Below are positions 34,276 through 43,006 of a stretch of 64,000 nucleotides of DNA, piece by piece (position 1 is the first letter of the stretch; each line of letters opens with the position of its first letter). Where the stretch lies: assembly GCF_028745515.1 (NCBI RefSeq), contig NZ_JAQZSG010000008.1, positions 93,311 through 157,310 of the forward strand, in the 5' to 3' direction. Below the pieces are notes generated by a model. It was not told the origin of the DNA and did no database searches. It worked only from the letters and a program-made list of their open reading frames with translations. The translations under genes were made by a program, and so were the position numbers. This stretch comes from Paenibacillus thermotolerans. Lineage in GTDB: Bacteria > Bacillota > Bacilli > Paenibacillales > YIM-B00363.

Positions 34276-35418
34276 ATGGTCGAGATTCGTATGTTAACCG
34301 ATGAAGAAATGAAAGAGGCGGTTCGTCTATCCGACAGCACGTTCCGGGATGCGGAACAGCCCTCGATGGGGCCGGCGTTTCCGTACATTTTTAATGATAT
34401 GATGCGGCACTTGTCGTTCGGCGCCTTCGAGGACGGGCGGCTGATCTCCTTCATGGGGCTCGTGCCGTGGGAAATCGCGGTCGGAAAAGCAACGCTTCGG
34501 GTGTTCTCGCTCGGCTCGGTATGCACTCATCCGGATGCCCGGGGCAGAGGCGTGGCGAGTCTGGTGCTCCAGAATATTTACGAGTTTATTAAGGAGGCCG
34601 GGGGATCTTTGCTGTTTGTCTCCGGCGGCCGCACCTTGTATACGCGCACCGGCTGCGCTTTCTTCGGGCGGGTTAGGCGCTTTGCGTTATACAAAGATTC
34701 GGTTTCTCATATTGCACGCATGGGCTCCGGGGATGCTTCTCCTGTCGAAATACGCGAGATGGTGCCGGCCGATGTTTACGATTTGAAGGATATCGCTTCA
34801 GCCAGGCCGGTTCGGTATGAGTTCGGCGTGAACGAGCTGTCCGCTTTAATTAAGGCGGAGGCGCATGCGAGCTGCATTAAGATGAAGCACCGCGTGTTGG
34901 TAGCGCAACGTTCGGGGCGCACGGTCGGGTTTGCGGTAATCGCGGTTCCGCGGGACGGCGGGAAGTCCGGGCTGTTGATCGAGCAGGCGGGGGATGCCGA
35001 TGCGGTAGCTCAATTGCTGGGCGCCGCTGTGGAGCGGTTTGCGATGAACGGGCTGAGCATTCCGGTGGCGTGGCACGAGACGGAGCTTTGCAGCCTGCTG
35101 GAAGGCTTGCCTTCGTCCGAGGAAGGGCATTTGGGCACGGTTCGGATTATGGACGCCGATGCGCTCGTTGCGCAGCTTCGTCCGTGGCTGGCGGAGCGGA
35201 ATGCGGCGCTCGCGGAGCGTCTGCGCATCGAGGAGCGCGGCGACGGCATGTGGGCCGTGCATGCGGGCGGCGAGACGCTCGAAGTGACGAAGGAGGGGCT
35301 TGTCGCGCTGCTGTTCGACAATGCGAACGCAGCGCAGGGCGCCAAACCGGAGGCTGGCGCACTGAGCGGCTTGTTCCCGGTGCCGCTTCCTTATCCGGGC
35401 GGCTTGGCCTATATTTAA
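34276..35418 (+). CDS. GNAT family N-acetyltransferase (Eis-like)
   Basis: A 380-residue protein with an N-terminal GNAT domain whose acetyl-CoA loop is HPDARGRGVAS (about residues 83-93). A second GNAT-like half follows (about 150-290), then a C-terminal segment of about 90 residues resembling the sterol-carrier-like tail of Eis proteins. Two tandem GNAT halves plus a tail fit the Eis family, which acetylates multiple amines. GGAGTGATC lies before the ATG at 34276. It has its own 58-bp upstream gap after the acyltransferase gene. The natural substrate is unknown. Confidence 0.8.
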   Translation: MVEIRMLTDEEMKEAVRLSDSTFRDAEQPSMGPAFPYIFNDMMRHLSFGAFEDGRLISFMGLVPWEIAVGKATLRVFSLGSVCTHPDARGRGVASLVLQNIYEFIKEAGGSLLFVSGGRTLYTRTGCAFFGRVRRFALYKDSVSHIARMGSGDASPVEIREMVPADVYDLKDIASARPVRYEFGVNELSALIKAEAHASCIKMKHRVLVAQRSGRTVGFAVIAVPRDGGKSGLLIEQAGDADAVAQLLGAAVERFAMNGLSIPVAWHETELCSLLEGLPSSEEGHLGTVRIMDADALVAQLRPWLAERNAALAERLRIEERGDGMWAVHAGGETLEVTKEGLVALLFDNANAAQGAKPEAGALSGLFPVPLPYPGGLAYI

Positions 35419-35471
35419 GCCGGAGCCGCAGCCGGGTTGAAGCTGCGTGCAATCGGGAGTAATGTGTCCGC

Positions 35472-35544
35472 TAGCACCAAACCTTGGTGCTAACGGTTCG
35501 GCGCATGGATGAAATGCGGCGGTTAGTACCAATAGTTGGTGCAA
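35472..35544. repeat. Pair of short hairpin repeats (TAGYACCAA ... TTGGTGC)
   Basis: TAGCACCAA-ACC-TTGGTGCTA at 35472-35492 is a perfect 9-bp hairpin; TTAGTACCAA-TAG-TTGGTGCAA at 35523-35544 is a degenerate second copy. Near 35605-35650 a further tandem unit of about 16 bp (CGCGACCACGGTGACC-like) is repeated about twice. Confidence 0.65.
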
Positions 35545-35648
35545 AGTGGCGGGCGATCTAGTCGGCGATCACTTCTGCGCGGACCACGGAAACCTGCTAC
35601 CATGATGATCCGCGACCACGGTGACCCGCGACCATGGTAACTCGCGAC

Positions 35649-35840
35649 TTAACGGAATCGGATGTCCGCTAAAAGTTTACATAACCCTAAAATCTATCAA
35701 ATAGCGGAACGAGATGACCGCTAATCGCACAAAATCGGCCGGTTTTACCGGTTTTCAGCGAATTAGCGGACATCCTGTTCCGCTAAATGGCCGTTTCGGG
35801 CCAATTCCGCCGATTTAGCGGACAATCCGTTCCGTTAGCT
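35649..35840. repeat. Array of four palindromic TTAGCGGA...TCCGCTAA units
   Basis: About 25-bp units at 35649-35673, 35701-35725, 35762-35788 and 35814-35840 follow the pattern TTAGCGGAac-N5-TGTCCGCTAA. GC hairpins such as CGGCCGGTTTTACCGG lie between them. The same composite occurs at 63851-63990, so it is a dispersed family. Confidence 0.8.
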
Positions 35841-35998
35841 AAACCGCCAACCGCCAACCGCCAACCACCAACCACCAACGACCAACGACCAACCACCAAC
35901 GACCAACCACCAACCAACCACCAACCACCAACCAACCAACCACCAACCAACTACCAACCAACTACCAACCAACTACCAACCACAAACTACCAATCAAA
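35841..35998. repeat. (CCAAC)-type simple repeat tract
   Basis: About 155 bp of ACCAACCACCAACGACC-like units shifting between 7, 8 and 11 bp periods. No gene is supported in 35419-35999 as a whole. Confidence 0.85.
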
Positions 35999-35999
35999 T

Positions 36000-36040
36000 A
36001 AAGGGCGTTCCCGGTCAGACGACCAAGGGAAACGCCCTTT
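36000..36040 (-). terminator. Intrinsic terminator of the LCP gene
   Basis: AAAGGGCGTTCCC and GGGAAACGCCCTTT pair, with an inner GGTC/GACC stem; TTTATTTG follows on the complement strand. Confidence 0.88.
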
Positions 36041-36045
36041 ATACA

Positions 36046-37074
36046 TTACTCCAGCGCCTGCATCTGACGGTCGGCCTCGGCGGCGGCATTCGCCCCGGCC
36101 GGAGGCTCCGGCGTCTTCGCAAGCACATCCTTGACGTACTCGCGCAAATCCTCGGAATCCGCCTCCAAGACAGACGCGCCTCGGCGCGTAACCTCTCGCA
36201 GCAAATCCGACGGCGGAATTTGCACGCCCTGCACCTGCTGCGCCTTCGCCTCGAAGCCGAGCGCGGCCAGCTTCAGCATCTCCGTCACGCTTAAGTTCGT
36301 CTCGATGTACGGGTCGATCGCGTTCAAAATTCGCGGAAGCCGCACCAGCGACGTCGTCGACTGCAGCTTCTGGGCGAGCGCCGTCATAAACTTGCGCTGC
36401 CGCTCCGTCCGCGAATAGTCGCTCAGCGCGTCATGGCGGAACCGCACGTAGCCGAGGGCCGTTTTGCCGTCCATATGCTGGAGGCCCTTCTTCAAATGGA
36501 TGTCGTACTCGGGGCCGTCCGCGCGGCTCGTGTAATTCATGTTTTTCTCCACGTCGATTTCGATGCCGCCGATTTCGTCCACAAGCTTGATAAAGCCTTC
36601 AAAATCCGTATAAACGTAATATTGAATTTCGAGTCCGAGCAAATCGCTTACCGTCTGCATCGCGAGCTTCGGCCCGCCGAGGACGATCGCCGTGTTGATG
36701 CGCTCCGAGCCGTGCTCCGGAATTTTTACATAAGTGTCCCGCAAAATCGAGAACAAATGCGCTTTCTTCGTCACCGGATCGATAGAGGCTACCATGATCG
36801 TATCCGACCGCGGCACCTCGTTCTTCTTCAGTCCGCGCGAGTCGCCGCCGAGCAGCAATATATTTACGCGCTGCGTGCCCTCCCATTTCGGAGGCGTATA
36901 TTGAACGGTATCCGGAGTATCTTTCCCAATATTGCCGTTAGGCTTATCAAATTGCGCAAAGCGGGATTCCTCGTGAGAGTCGTTGGCAAAATCGAAAAAT
37001 GAATAGCCGTAATACCCGACGATCCCGACGAATGCCGCAATGAGCACCCACATTGCCGTCTTCCATGTCTTCAT
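36046..37074 (-). CDS. LytR-CpsA-Psr (LCP) family cell-wall glycopolymer ligase
   Basis: A 342-residue LCP protein, which attaches teichoic-acid-like or capsular polymers to peptidoglycan from undecaprenyl-linked precursors outside the membrane. A single N-terminal membrane segment (about 5-27) is followed by a roughly 50-residue linker. The LCP domain contains VNILLLGGDSRG, RSDTIMVASIDP, FSILRDTYVKIP and the RFRHDALSDYSRTERQRKF arginine/aspartate motif that binds pyrophosphate. A Pro/Ala-rich tail ends the protein. It is monocistronic with its own terminator, and divergent from an ABC-2 transporter across a palindrome-bearing gap. Confidence 0.93.
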   Translation of the reverse strand: MKTWKTAMWVLIAAFVGIVGYYGYSFFDFANDSHEESRFAQFDKPNGNIGKDTPDTVQYTPPKWEGTQRVNILLLGGDSRGLKKNEVPRSDTIMVASIDPVTKKAHLFSILRDTYVKIPEHGSERINTAIVLGGPKLAMQTVSDLLGLEIQYYVYTDFEGFIKLVDEIGGIEIDVEKNMNYTSRADGPEYDIHLKKGLQHMDGKTALGYVRFRHDALSDYSRTERQRKFMTALAQKLQSTTSLVRLPRILNAIDPYIETNLSVTEMLKLAALGFEAKAQQVQGVQIPPSDLLREVTRRGASVLEADSEDLREYVKDVLAKTPEPPAGANAAAEADRQMQALE

Positions 37075-37097
37075 GTCTGCTTTCCTCCGATATGGGG

Positions 37098-37111
37098 TAA
37101 TGATATCATTA
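37098..37111. promoter_or_regulatory. Perfect palindrome TAATGATATCATTA between divergent genes
   Basis: A 14-bp perfect inverted repeat 24 bp before the LCP gene and 81 bp before the ABC-2 ATPase gene. It resembles a Fur/Zur-family 7-1-7 box (GATAATGATAATCATTATC) with one central base missing. The regulator is unknown. Confidence 0.4.
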
Positions 37112-37191
37112 TCACTAGATTATTCGTATATTATAAGGGCATCGATTAACGGCATCAAGAAATTATACTTATTTTTCTAGGAGGTAAAGTT

Positions 37192-38256
37192 TTGCTTGCG
37201 ATTGAAGTAGCGCAGCTGCGCAAGGAATTTACGGTGCAAAAAAGCCGGGAAGGGCTGAAGGGAGCGCTTCGCGACTTGTTTAACCGGGAATATAAGCATG
37301 TAACGGCAGTGAACGATATATCGTTTCAAATCCCGAAGGGCGAAATATGCGGATACATCGGCGAAAACGGCGCGGGCAAATCGACCACGATCAAAATGCT
37401 CACGGGTATCCTCGTTCCTACCTCCGGCAAAATCGAAGTGAACGGCTACATTCCATATAAAGAGAGAGAAGCGTTCGTTCGCAACATCGGCGTCGTCTTT
37501 GGGCAGCGAAGCCAGCTTTGGTGGGACATCGGCGTGATCGAATCGTTCAACCTGCTTCGCAAAGTATATCGGGTGCCCGAGGCGGACTATAAGCTTCGGC
37601 TGGACGAGCTGGTTGAGCGCCTGTCGCTGCAGGAGCTGCTGAACCGGCCCGTACGCAAGCTGTCGCTCGGCCAGCGGATGCGGTGCGAGCTGGCGGCGGC
37701 GCTCATCCACAATCCGTCGATTTTGTTTTTGGACGAGCCGACGATCGGGCTTGATATCGTCGTCAAGACGGAAATCCGCGAATTTCTCAAGTCGCTGAAC
37801 GAAAGGTACGGCACGACGATATTGCTGACGACGCACGATTTGCAGGATATCGAAGCGCTGTGCTCCCGCGTCATTATGCTGGATGACGGCAATATCATCT
37901 ACGACGGCGGGCTTCAAGAGCTGAAGGATACGTGGGGCCAAGGCAAAGACGTCGTATTCCAATTCGGAGAAACGATGCCGCTCGCGCGTCTCGCAGCTCT
38001 GACGCCCGGCCTGTCCGTCGAATGGACGCTCGAAAACGAGTATTCCGCCAGAGCGCATCTCCCACGCGGCGCGAACGTGTCCGAGGTGCTCGGCAAAATC
38101 GTCGGGGCGGCGGACATCCGCGACATTAAAATTTTCGAGACGAACACGGACGACATCGTTCGGGAAATATATAAGACGGGCTCCGCGGAAAAGCGGGACC
38201 CCGCAGCCGAAGCGGCTTCGGAACGCGAGCCGGTCTTGCAGGGGGCGGGACGGTAA
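37192..38256 (+). CDS. ABC-2 type transporter ATP-binding protein
   Basis: A 354-residue ATPase of the exporter group paired with DUF990-type permeases. Walker A is GENGAGKSTT (about residues 60-69), the signature LSLGQRMRCELAAAL, Walker B ILFLDEPTIGLD, and the H-loop LTTHDLQD. A C-terminal extension of about 110 residues is typical for this subgroup. The start is a TTG at 37192 with GGAGGT 6 nt before it. The stop overlaps the next gene by 1 bp. The substrate is unknown; related systems export lipids, peptides or drugs. Confidence 0.92.
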   Translation: MLAIEVAQLRKEFTVQKSREGLKGALRDLFNREYKHVTAVNDISFQIPKGEICGYIGENGAGKSTTIKMLTGILVPTSGKIEVNGYIPYKEREAFVRNIGVVFGQRSQLWWDIGVIESFNLLRKVYRVPEADYKLRLDELVERLSLQELLNRPVRKLSLGQRMRCELAAALIHNPSILFLDEPTIGLDIVVKTEIREFLKSLNERYGTTILLTTHDLQDIEALCSRVIMLDDGNIIYDGGLQELKDTWGQGKDVVFQFGETMPLARLAALTPGLSVEWTLENEYSARAHLPRGANVSEVLGKIVGAADIRDIKIFETNTDDIVREIYKTGSAEKRDPAAEAASEREPVLQGAGR

Positions 38257-39056
38257 TGGCAGCCGCCTCGGCTTATTTGGAAATCATAAGAATGCGATTT
38301 TTGATGATGCTCGCGTACCGGGTCAACTATTACAGCGGCATCGCCATTTATGCGATCAACATCGGCGCTTATTATTTCGTTTGGAATGCGATCTATGCGG
38401 GCAAGCCAACGCTTGGCGGCTTTACCGCGGTGCAAATGTCGACCTATATCGCCGTGTCCTGGATGGCCCGGGCGTTCTATTTCAACAATCTAGACCGGGA
38501 AATTTCAAGCGAAATCCGGGACGGGAGCGTCGCAATACAGTTTATTCGTCCTTATCAATATATAGTCGTAAAGATGATGCAGGGATTCGGCGAGGGCGCC
38601 TTCCGGCTGCTCATGTTTTCGACGCCGGGCATGATCATTGTGTCGCTGCTGTTCCCGGTCGAGCTGCCAAGGGACCCGGCTCTGTGGGGAATGTTTCTGG
38701 TCATGCTGTTGTTCAGCTTTCTGATCAACACGCAAATCAACATACTGATCGGTCTGGCCGCATTTTTTATGGAAAGCAGCGAAGGGCTGATGCGCATGAA
38801 ACGGGTGGCGGTCGATTTGTTTTCGGGGCTGATCGTCCCGCTCAGCTTATTTCCCGCATGGGCTCGGACGGCGCTGGAGTGGCTGCCGTTTCAGGCGATC
38901 ACATACTTGCCTTCCTCGGTGTTTACCGGGCGTACGGCGGGAGACGCGGCATTGCAGGCGCTCGGCGTGCAGGCGATCTGGTTCGTCCTGCTCATCGTCC
39001 CGCTCGTATGGATGTGGCGGCAGGCGCGGCAGCGGCTGTTCGTACAGGGAGGTTAG
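38256..39056 (+). CDS. ABC-2 type permease (DUF990-like), first subunit
   Basis: A 266-residue membrane protein with six hydrophobic segments and the YLEIIRMRFLMMLAYRVNYY start seen in this permease group. The ATG lies in a TAATG overlap with the ATPase stop. A GLIVPLSLFPAWARTALEWL segment and PFQAITYLPSSVFTG match the conserved C-terminal half. It forms an exporter with the ATPase and the following permease. Confidence 0.88.
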   Translation: MAAASAYLEIIRMRFLMMLAYRVNYYSGIAIYAINIGAYYFVWNAIYAGKPTLGGFTAVQMSTYIAVSWMARAFYFNNLDREISSEIRDGSVAIQFIRPYQYIVVKMMQGFGEGAFRLLMFSTPGMIIVSLLFPVELPRDPALWGMFLVMLLFSFLINTQINILIGLAAFFMESSEGLMRMKRVAVDLFSGLIVPLSLFPAWARTALEWLPFQAITYLPSSVFTGRTAGDAALQALGVQAIWFVLLIVPLVWMWRQARQRLFVQGG

Positions 39057-39065
39057 GCAAAACAG

Positions 39066-39851
39066 ATGCATACGGCCGGCATTTTTCTCGATTATTTGAA
39101 AACTTATATAAAGACGAGACTCGCGTACCGCTCGAACTTTTGGGTGGAAGTATTTTCCGACCTGTTGTTTCTCGTTATGAACCTGCTGTTTATCGTCGTC
39201 ATTTTTGAGCATACCGACAATTTGGGCGGCTGGACGCGGGATCAGATCATTTTTATATACGGCTTCTTTATGATTCCTTGGAGCGTATTTTCCGCATTTT
39301 TCAATCTCTGGGGCTTTACGGAGCGCTATATCGTCAAAGGCGAGATGGACCGCGTCCTTACGCGGCCGGTGCACAATTTGGCGCAGCTGATGCTCGAAAA
39401 CATGGACCCTTCGGCGCTGATCAGCGGACTGATCGGCTTCGCCATCATGGCGTACAGCTGGCCGCACTTGGATGTATCGCTGAGCTGGTGGGACCCGCTC
39501 GTGTTTGTCGTGCTCGTCGCAGGCTCCGTGGCGATTTACGGCGGCATTTATATCGCGCTTACCTCGCTGTCGTTTTATACCGACGCGCCGACGGGCATTT
39601 TGCCGCTCATGTGGAATATCCAAAGCTACGGGCGGTATCCGATCAACATTTACAATAAGCTGCTTCAATTCGTGCTGAAGTGGATTCTACCCTTCGCTTT
39701 CGTCGGCTTTTATCCCGCGGCGTATTTTTTGGAGGCGGGGTCCGTGCACCGGACGGCCTTATTGACGCCTGTCGTCGGCGCCGTGTTTCTTGCAATCGGC
39801 TTACTGCTGTGGAATCATGGGGTGAAAAGGTACCGCGGCGCCGGTTCATAA
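39066..39851 (+). CDS. ABC-2 type permease (DUF990-like), second subunit
   Basis: A 261-residue permease, paralogous to the preceding one, with six membrane segments. Conserved parts are YLKTYIKTRLAYRSNFWVE at the N-terminus, ERYIVKGEMDRVLTRPVHNL, and PLMWNIQSYGRYPINIYNK near 185. It lies 9 bp after its partner. This completes a three-gene exporter operon (37.2-39.9 kb). Confidence 0.88.
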   Translation: MHTAGIFLDYLKTYIKTRLAYRSNFWVEVFSDLLFLVMNLLFIVVIFEHTDNLGGWTRDQIIFIYGFFMIPWSVFSAFFNLWGFTERYIVKGEMDRVLTRPVHNLAQLMLENMDPSALISGLIGFAIMAYSWPHLDVSLSWWDPLVFVVLVAGSVAIYGGIYIALTSLSFYTDAPTGILPLMWNIQSYGRYPINIYNKLLQFVLKWILPFAFVGFYPAAYFLEAGSVHRTALLTPVVGAVFLAIGLLLWNHGVKRYRGAGS

Positions 39852-39884
39852 TTAAGGGTTACCTATCAAAGGGGTGTTAGCAGC

Positions 39885-40352
39885 ATGACATTGGTCGAGG
39901 TAGGAAAAGAAGTGCCGGATTTTACGCTCCCCGCATCGAACGGGAAGTCGTTCACGTTAAGCAAATATCGGGGCCGCAAGGTCGTCATTTACTTTTACCC
40001 GCAAGATATGACGCCGACCTGCACGGAGCAAGCGTGCCAGTTCCGGGATTACAACGGCCGATTCAAGCGAAACAAAATCGTGGTCGTCGGCATTTCGCCG
40101 GATCCGATCAAGTCGCACGGCAAATTCGCCGAAAAGTACGAGCTGCCGTTCCTTCTGCTGTCCGACGAAGATTTGAAGGTGAGCAACCTGTTCGGCGTAT
40201 GGACGATGAAGAAGCTGTACGGACGGGAATATATGGGCATTGAGCGGTCCACCTTTTTGATTGATGAGGAAGGGAAGCTCGCGAAGGAATGGCGGAAGGT
40301 CAGAATCAAGGATCACGCGGAGAAGGTGCTTGAGGCGGCAAAACAAATATAG
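39885..40352 (+). CDS. bcp: Thioredoxin-dependent peroxiredoxin, BCP type
   Basis: A 155-residue AhpC/TSA-fold peroxidase. The peroxidatic cysteine is Cys46 in DMTPTCTEQACQFRD, with a resolving Cys51 four residues later, the atypical two-Cys arrangement of bacterioferritin comigratory protein. The catalytic threonine sits in the PxxxTxxC motif. It removes hydrogen and organic peroxides in the cytoplasm. AAGGGGTG precedes the ATG. Its own terminator follows, so it may be co-transcribed with the ABC-2 genes (33-bp gap) or separate. Confidence 0.95.
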   Translation: MTLVEVGKEVPDFTLPASNGKSFTLSKYRGRKVVIYFYPQDMTPTCTEQACQFRDYNGRFKRNKIVVVGISPDPIKSHGKFAEKYELPFLLLSDEDLKVSNLFGVWTMKKLYGREYMGIERSTFLIDEEGKLAKEWRKVRIKDHAEKVLEAAKQI

Positions 40353-40358
40353 AGCAAC

Positions 40359-40402
40359 GGAAAGACCGCTTCGGCTATGGAAGTCAAAGGGCGGTCTTTT
40401 CC
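40359..40402 (+). terminator. Intrinsic terminator after bcp
   Basis: GGAAAGACCGC pairs with GCGGTCTTTTCC across a 21-nt loop; the T-run is part of the 3' arm. Confidence 0.75.
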
Positions 40403-40426
40403 ATTCCATTAGGGGGCAGAAAAAAG

Positions 40427-40762
40427 GTGGACGATAAAGAGAAACGGCTGCGAAGCATCATAGATGAAACAAGGGCGCTATTTGCCTCGGGGCTGCGGGA
40501 GAAAGCCGCGGAAGCCGCCGATTGGGTCGGCCGGTGGCGGGAAGGAGACGTCAGCGACGAAGTGCTGATCGAGCGGCTCTATCGGATCACTCACAATTTG
40601 AAAGGCGTCGCTTTAACGCTGGGATTTGACGAGGTGCACGATATTGCGGAGAAGGTCGCCGAGTTCAAGCGCCGTCAAGAGCGGGAACCGGCCGAGTCTA
40701 AGGAAATGGCAGAGCTGGCGGAAAGCGTGTTGAGACTGGCATCGATTCGCATAGACGATTAA
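40427..40762 (+). CDS. Stand-alone Hpt (histidine phosphotransfer) domain protein
   Basis: A 111-residue all-helical protein. The phosphoacceptor motif is THNLKGVALTLGF with His56 (H-x-L-K-G-x-A), as in Hpt domains of phosphorelays and CheA. It consists of little more than the domain. The GTG start at 40427 follows AGGGGGCAG. No histidine kinase or response regulator is adjacent, so its partners are elsewhere. It lies between the bcp terminator and the moxR operon. Charged flanking helices (FKRRQEREPAESKEMAE) are normal for the fold. Confidence 0.78.
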   Translation: MDDKEKRLRSIIDETRALFASGLREKAAEAADWVGRWREGDVSDEVLIERLYRITHNLKGVALTLGFDEVHDIAEKVAEFKRRQEREPAESKEMAELAESVLRLASIRIDD

Positions 40763-40850
40763 GAGAAGCTTGCTAGAAATGTCTAAAAGATTCGCAGACG
40801 GGGCAAACTGAGCATATAACCTATGGTTTTCGGAAACAGGAGGTATGCTC

Positions 40851-41837
40851 ATGAGAGGGCCGCGCAGCGAAATATTGTGGGACCGCCCTCAAGCTATGCT
40901 TGAGGGTATTGTGCGTTACGTAGAAAAAATCGTAATAGGAAAGAGAGAATCGATAGAGCACGTTCTTGTCGCTATTTTGTGCGGGGGGCACGTGCTGCTG
41001 GAGGATGTGCCCGGCGTCGGGAAGACGCTGATGGCGAAGACGATCGCGAGAACGCTCGGCTGCGAATTCGGACGCGTGCAGTGCACGCCGGATTTGCTGC
41101 CGTCCGATGTGACGGGAGTGTCTATTTACCGGAAGGCGCTGGAGACGTTCGAGTTCCGTCCGGGGCCGATCATGGCGAACATCGTGCTGGCGGACGAGCT
41201 GAACCGGACGCCGCCGAAGACGCAGTCCGCACTGCTGGAGGCGATGGAGGAGCGGCATGTGACGGTGGACGGGGAGTCGTACCGGCTGCCGGAGCCTTTC
41301 GTCGTGCTGGCGACGCAAAACCCGCACGGCTTCGAGGGCGCGTATCCGCTGCCCGAGGCGCAGCTCGACCGATTCCTGATGAAAATCGGTCTCGGATATC
41401 CGACTCCGGAGGAGGAGGAGTCGCTGCTGTCGCGCGCGGACGCCGCAGCGCCCGAGCCGCGGGCGCTGCTTACGATCGACGAGCTGCGCGAGCTGCAGCG
41501 GCAGGCGTCGGCGACGCTGGCCGACTCTTCCATCAAGCAGTACGTCGTACGGCTTGTCCATGCGACGCGGCGCGCGAGCGAGCTGTCGCTCGGCGCAAGC
41601 CCGCGCGCGTCGATGGCGCTGCTGCGCGCGGCGCAAGCGCAGGCGCTGCTGCGGGGACGCGGCTTCGTCGTCCCCGACGACGTGAAGGCGCTCGCCGTGC
41701 CGGTGCTCGCGCACCGGTTGGCCGTGCGCCCCGAAGCGGCGTACGCCGGCGCGACCGCGGAGCAGGTGCTGCGCCGCATTCTGAAGGAAACGCCGGTTCC
41801 CGCGGCAACTTCCTCATACGGAGGGATCGCGCGATGA
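40851..41837 (+). CDS. MoxR family AAA+ ATPase
   Basis: A 328-residue MoxR-type ATPase, chaperone-like and usually paired with DUF58/vWA proteins. Walker A is VPGVGKTLMAK (about residues 51-61), Walker B is IVLADELNRTPPKTQSALLEAMEE in two parts, sensor 1 is LATQNP, and the arginine-finger region follows LPEAQLDRFLMK. AGGAGG lies 7 nt before the ATG at 40851; the ATG at 40845 would be too close. The stop overlaps the DUF58 start (ATGA). Confidence 0.93.
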   Translation: MRGPRSEILWDRPQAMLEGIVRYVEKIVIGKRESIEHVLVAILCGGHVLLEDVPGVGKTLMAKTIARTLGCEFGRVQCTPDLLPSDVTGVSIYRKALETFEFRPGPIMANIVLADELNRTPPKTQSALLEAMEERHVTVDGESYRLPEPFVVLATQNPHGFEGAYPLPEAQLDRFLMKIGLGYPTPEEEESLLSRADAAAPEPRALLTIDELRELQRQASATLADSSIKQYVVRLVHATRRASELSLGASPRASMALLRAAQAQALLRGRGFVVPDDVKALAVPVLAHRLAVRPEAAYAGATAEQVLRRILKETPVPAATSSYGGIAR

Positions 41838-43006
41838 GAACGAACGGGCTGCTGGCTGCGGCGGCATGGTGCTTGCTGGGCGGCGCTTACTATGTTCGGG
41901 GCGGCTTCGCGTTCGGCTTCGTGTTTTACGCGTACAGCTTGATATGCGCATACGGCCTGCTGGTCGCTTGGATCGGCTTGCGGGGGATGAAAGCGAGCCG
42001 AATGGTGTACGGCGCCGACGAATATGGCGGCAGCGGCCGGCTCGTGCTGACCGCGGGCGACGAAGCGTCCGTCGATATCCGGCTGCACAGAAGCTTTGCA
42101 CTGCCGCTTCCATGGATCGTCATCCGCGACCGCGCGGGCGATTGGCAGCATGACCGTCTGTGCGGGCCGTGGCTGACCTCCGAGATGAAATACAGCTACG
42201 TGCTGCCTTTGCCGAAACGAGGGATATACCGGTTTCACGATCTGGAGCTGTGGGTCGGCGACCCGTTCGGCATTATGCTGCGGAAGGTTCGCGTTAGCAT
42301 GGCTCCGCTTGAGGCTGTCGCCGCGCCGCGACCGCTAGTGTTTGCACCCCATACGGAGCAGGCGCTGCTGACAAGGCAAACGGACGACCGGCACATAGGA
42401 GACTTGAGACAATACCGCGAGGGCGATTCGTCCTCGAGAATTGTTTGGAAGACGGCCGCCCGCTCGGACAAATGGCTCGTTCGAACGCCTGCGAGCGAAG
42501 CCGAGGCCGGACACACGGTGGTGTTGGCGGACGTCTTTCTGCAGGCGGATGAGGAAGAGCGGCGGCAAGCGGCGGATTTTCTCGCAGAGGCGTCTGCGAG
42601 CGTCTGCGCTTTGCTCGGCAGAAGCCGCCGGCGGTTTCAGCTGCTCGGTACGGCCGCTTCGGCGCTTCACATGCCGATTCCGGGCACATGGCAGGCCAAG
42701 CTTGCCTTGCTTGAAGCAGCCGAGGAGCCTTCGCTTGCGGGGGCGTCGGCCGCTGCGGCAGCCGGCGGAGCGGAAACCGCCATCGTGGTGACGGCTCGCG
42801 CCGATGCGGAAACAGTCGCGCTGTGCCGAACGCTGCGGTCTCGCGGCATCGACGTCATCTGCGTCTTCGCCGCGGCTTTCGGGCGCAGCCGGATGATCCA
42901 GGGCGACGCCGTCCGCTGGATCGAAGCGTCCGGCTGCCGAATCGTCGATGTGAGCGGATTGGGAGGTGCGTACGATGAGCGTCCGTCCGTCGCCCTTACT
43001 TCCTGA
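41834..43006 (+). CDS. DUF58 domain protein
   Basis: A 390-residue protein with two N-terminal membrane segments (about 5-45) and a DUF58 core. The diagnostic segment is RQYREGDSSSRIVWKTAARSD split around residue 200, followed by LVRT. A Rossmann-like vWA half follows. The start overlaps the moxR stop by 4 bp, and the end overlaps the transglutaminase gene by 32 bp. MoxR-DUF58-transglutaminase operons are common; the role is thought to be in envelope protein assembly or stress but is not settled. Confidence 0.87.
   Translation: MRTNGLLAAAAWCLLGGAYYVRGGFAFGFVFYAYSLICAYGLLVAWIGLRGMKASRMVYGADEYGGSGRLVLTAGDEASVDIRLHRSFALPLPWIVIRDRAGDWQHDRLCGPWLTSEMKYSYVLPLPKRGIYRFHDLELWVGDPFGIMLRKVRVSMAPLEAVAAPRPLVFAPHTEQALLTRQTDDRHIGDLRQYREGDSSSRIVWKTAARSDKWLVRTPASEAEAGHTVVLADVFLQADEEERRQAADFLAEASASVCALLGRSRRRFQLLGTAASALHMPIPGTWQAKLALLEAAEEPSLAGASAAAAAGGAETAIVVTARADAETVALCRTLRSRGIDVICVFAAAFGRSRMIQGDAVRWIEASGCRIVDVSGLGGAYDERPSVALTS

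Noticed and set aside
35841..35998. Possible CRISPR array
   Set aside because: The units are 7-11 bp and contiguous, with no unique spacers of constant length and no cas genes nearby.
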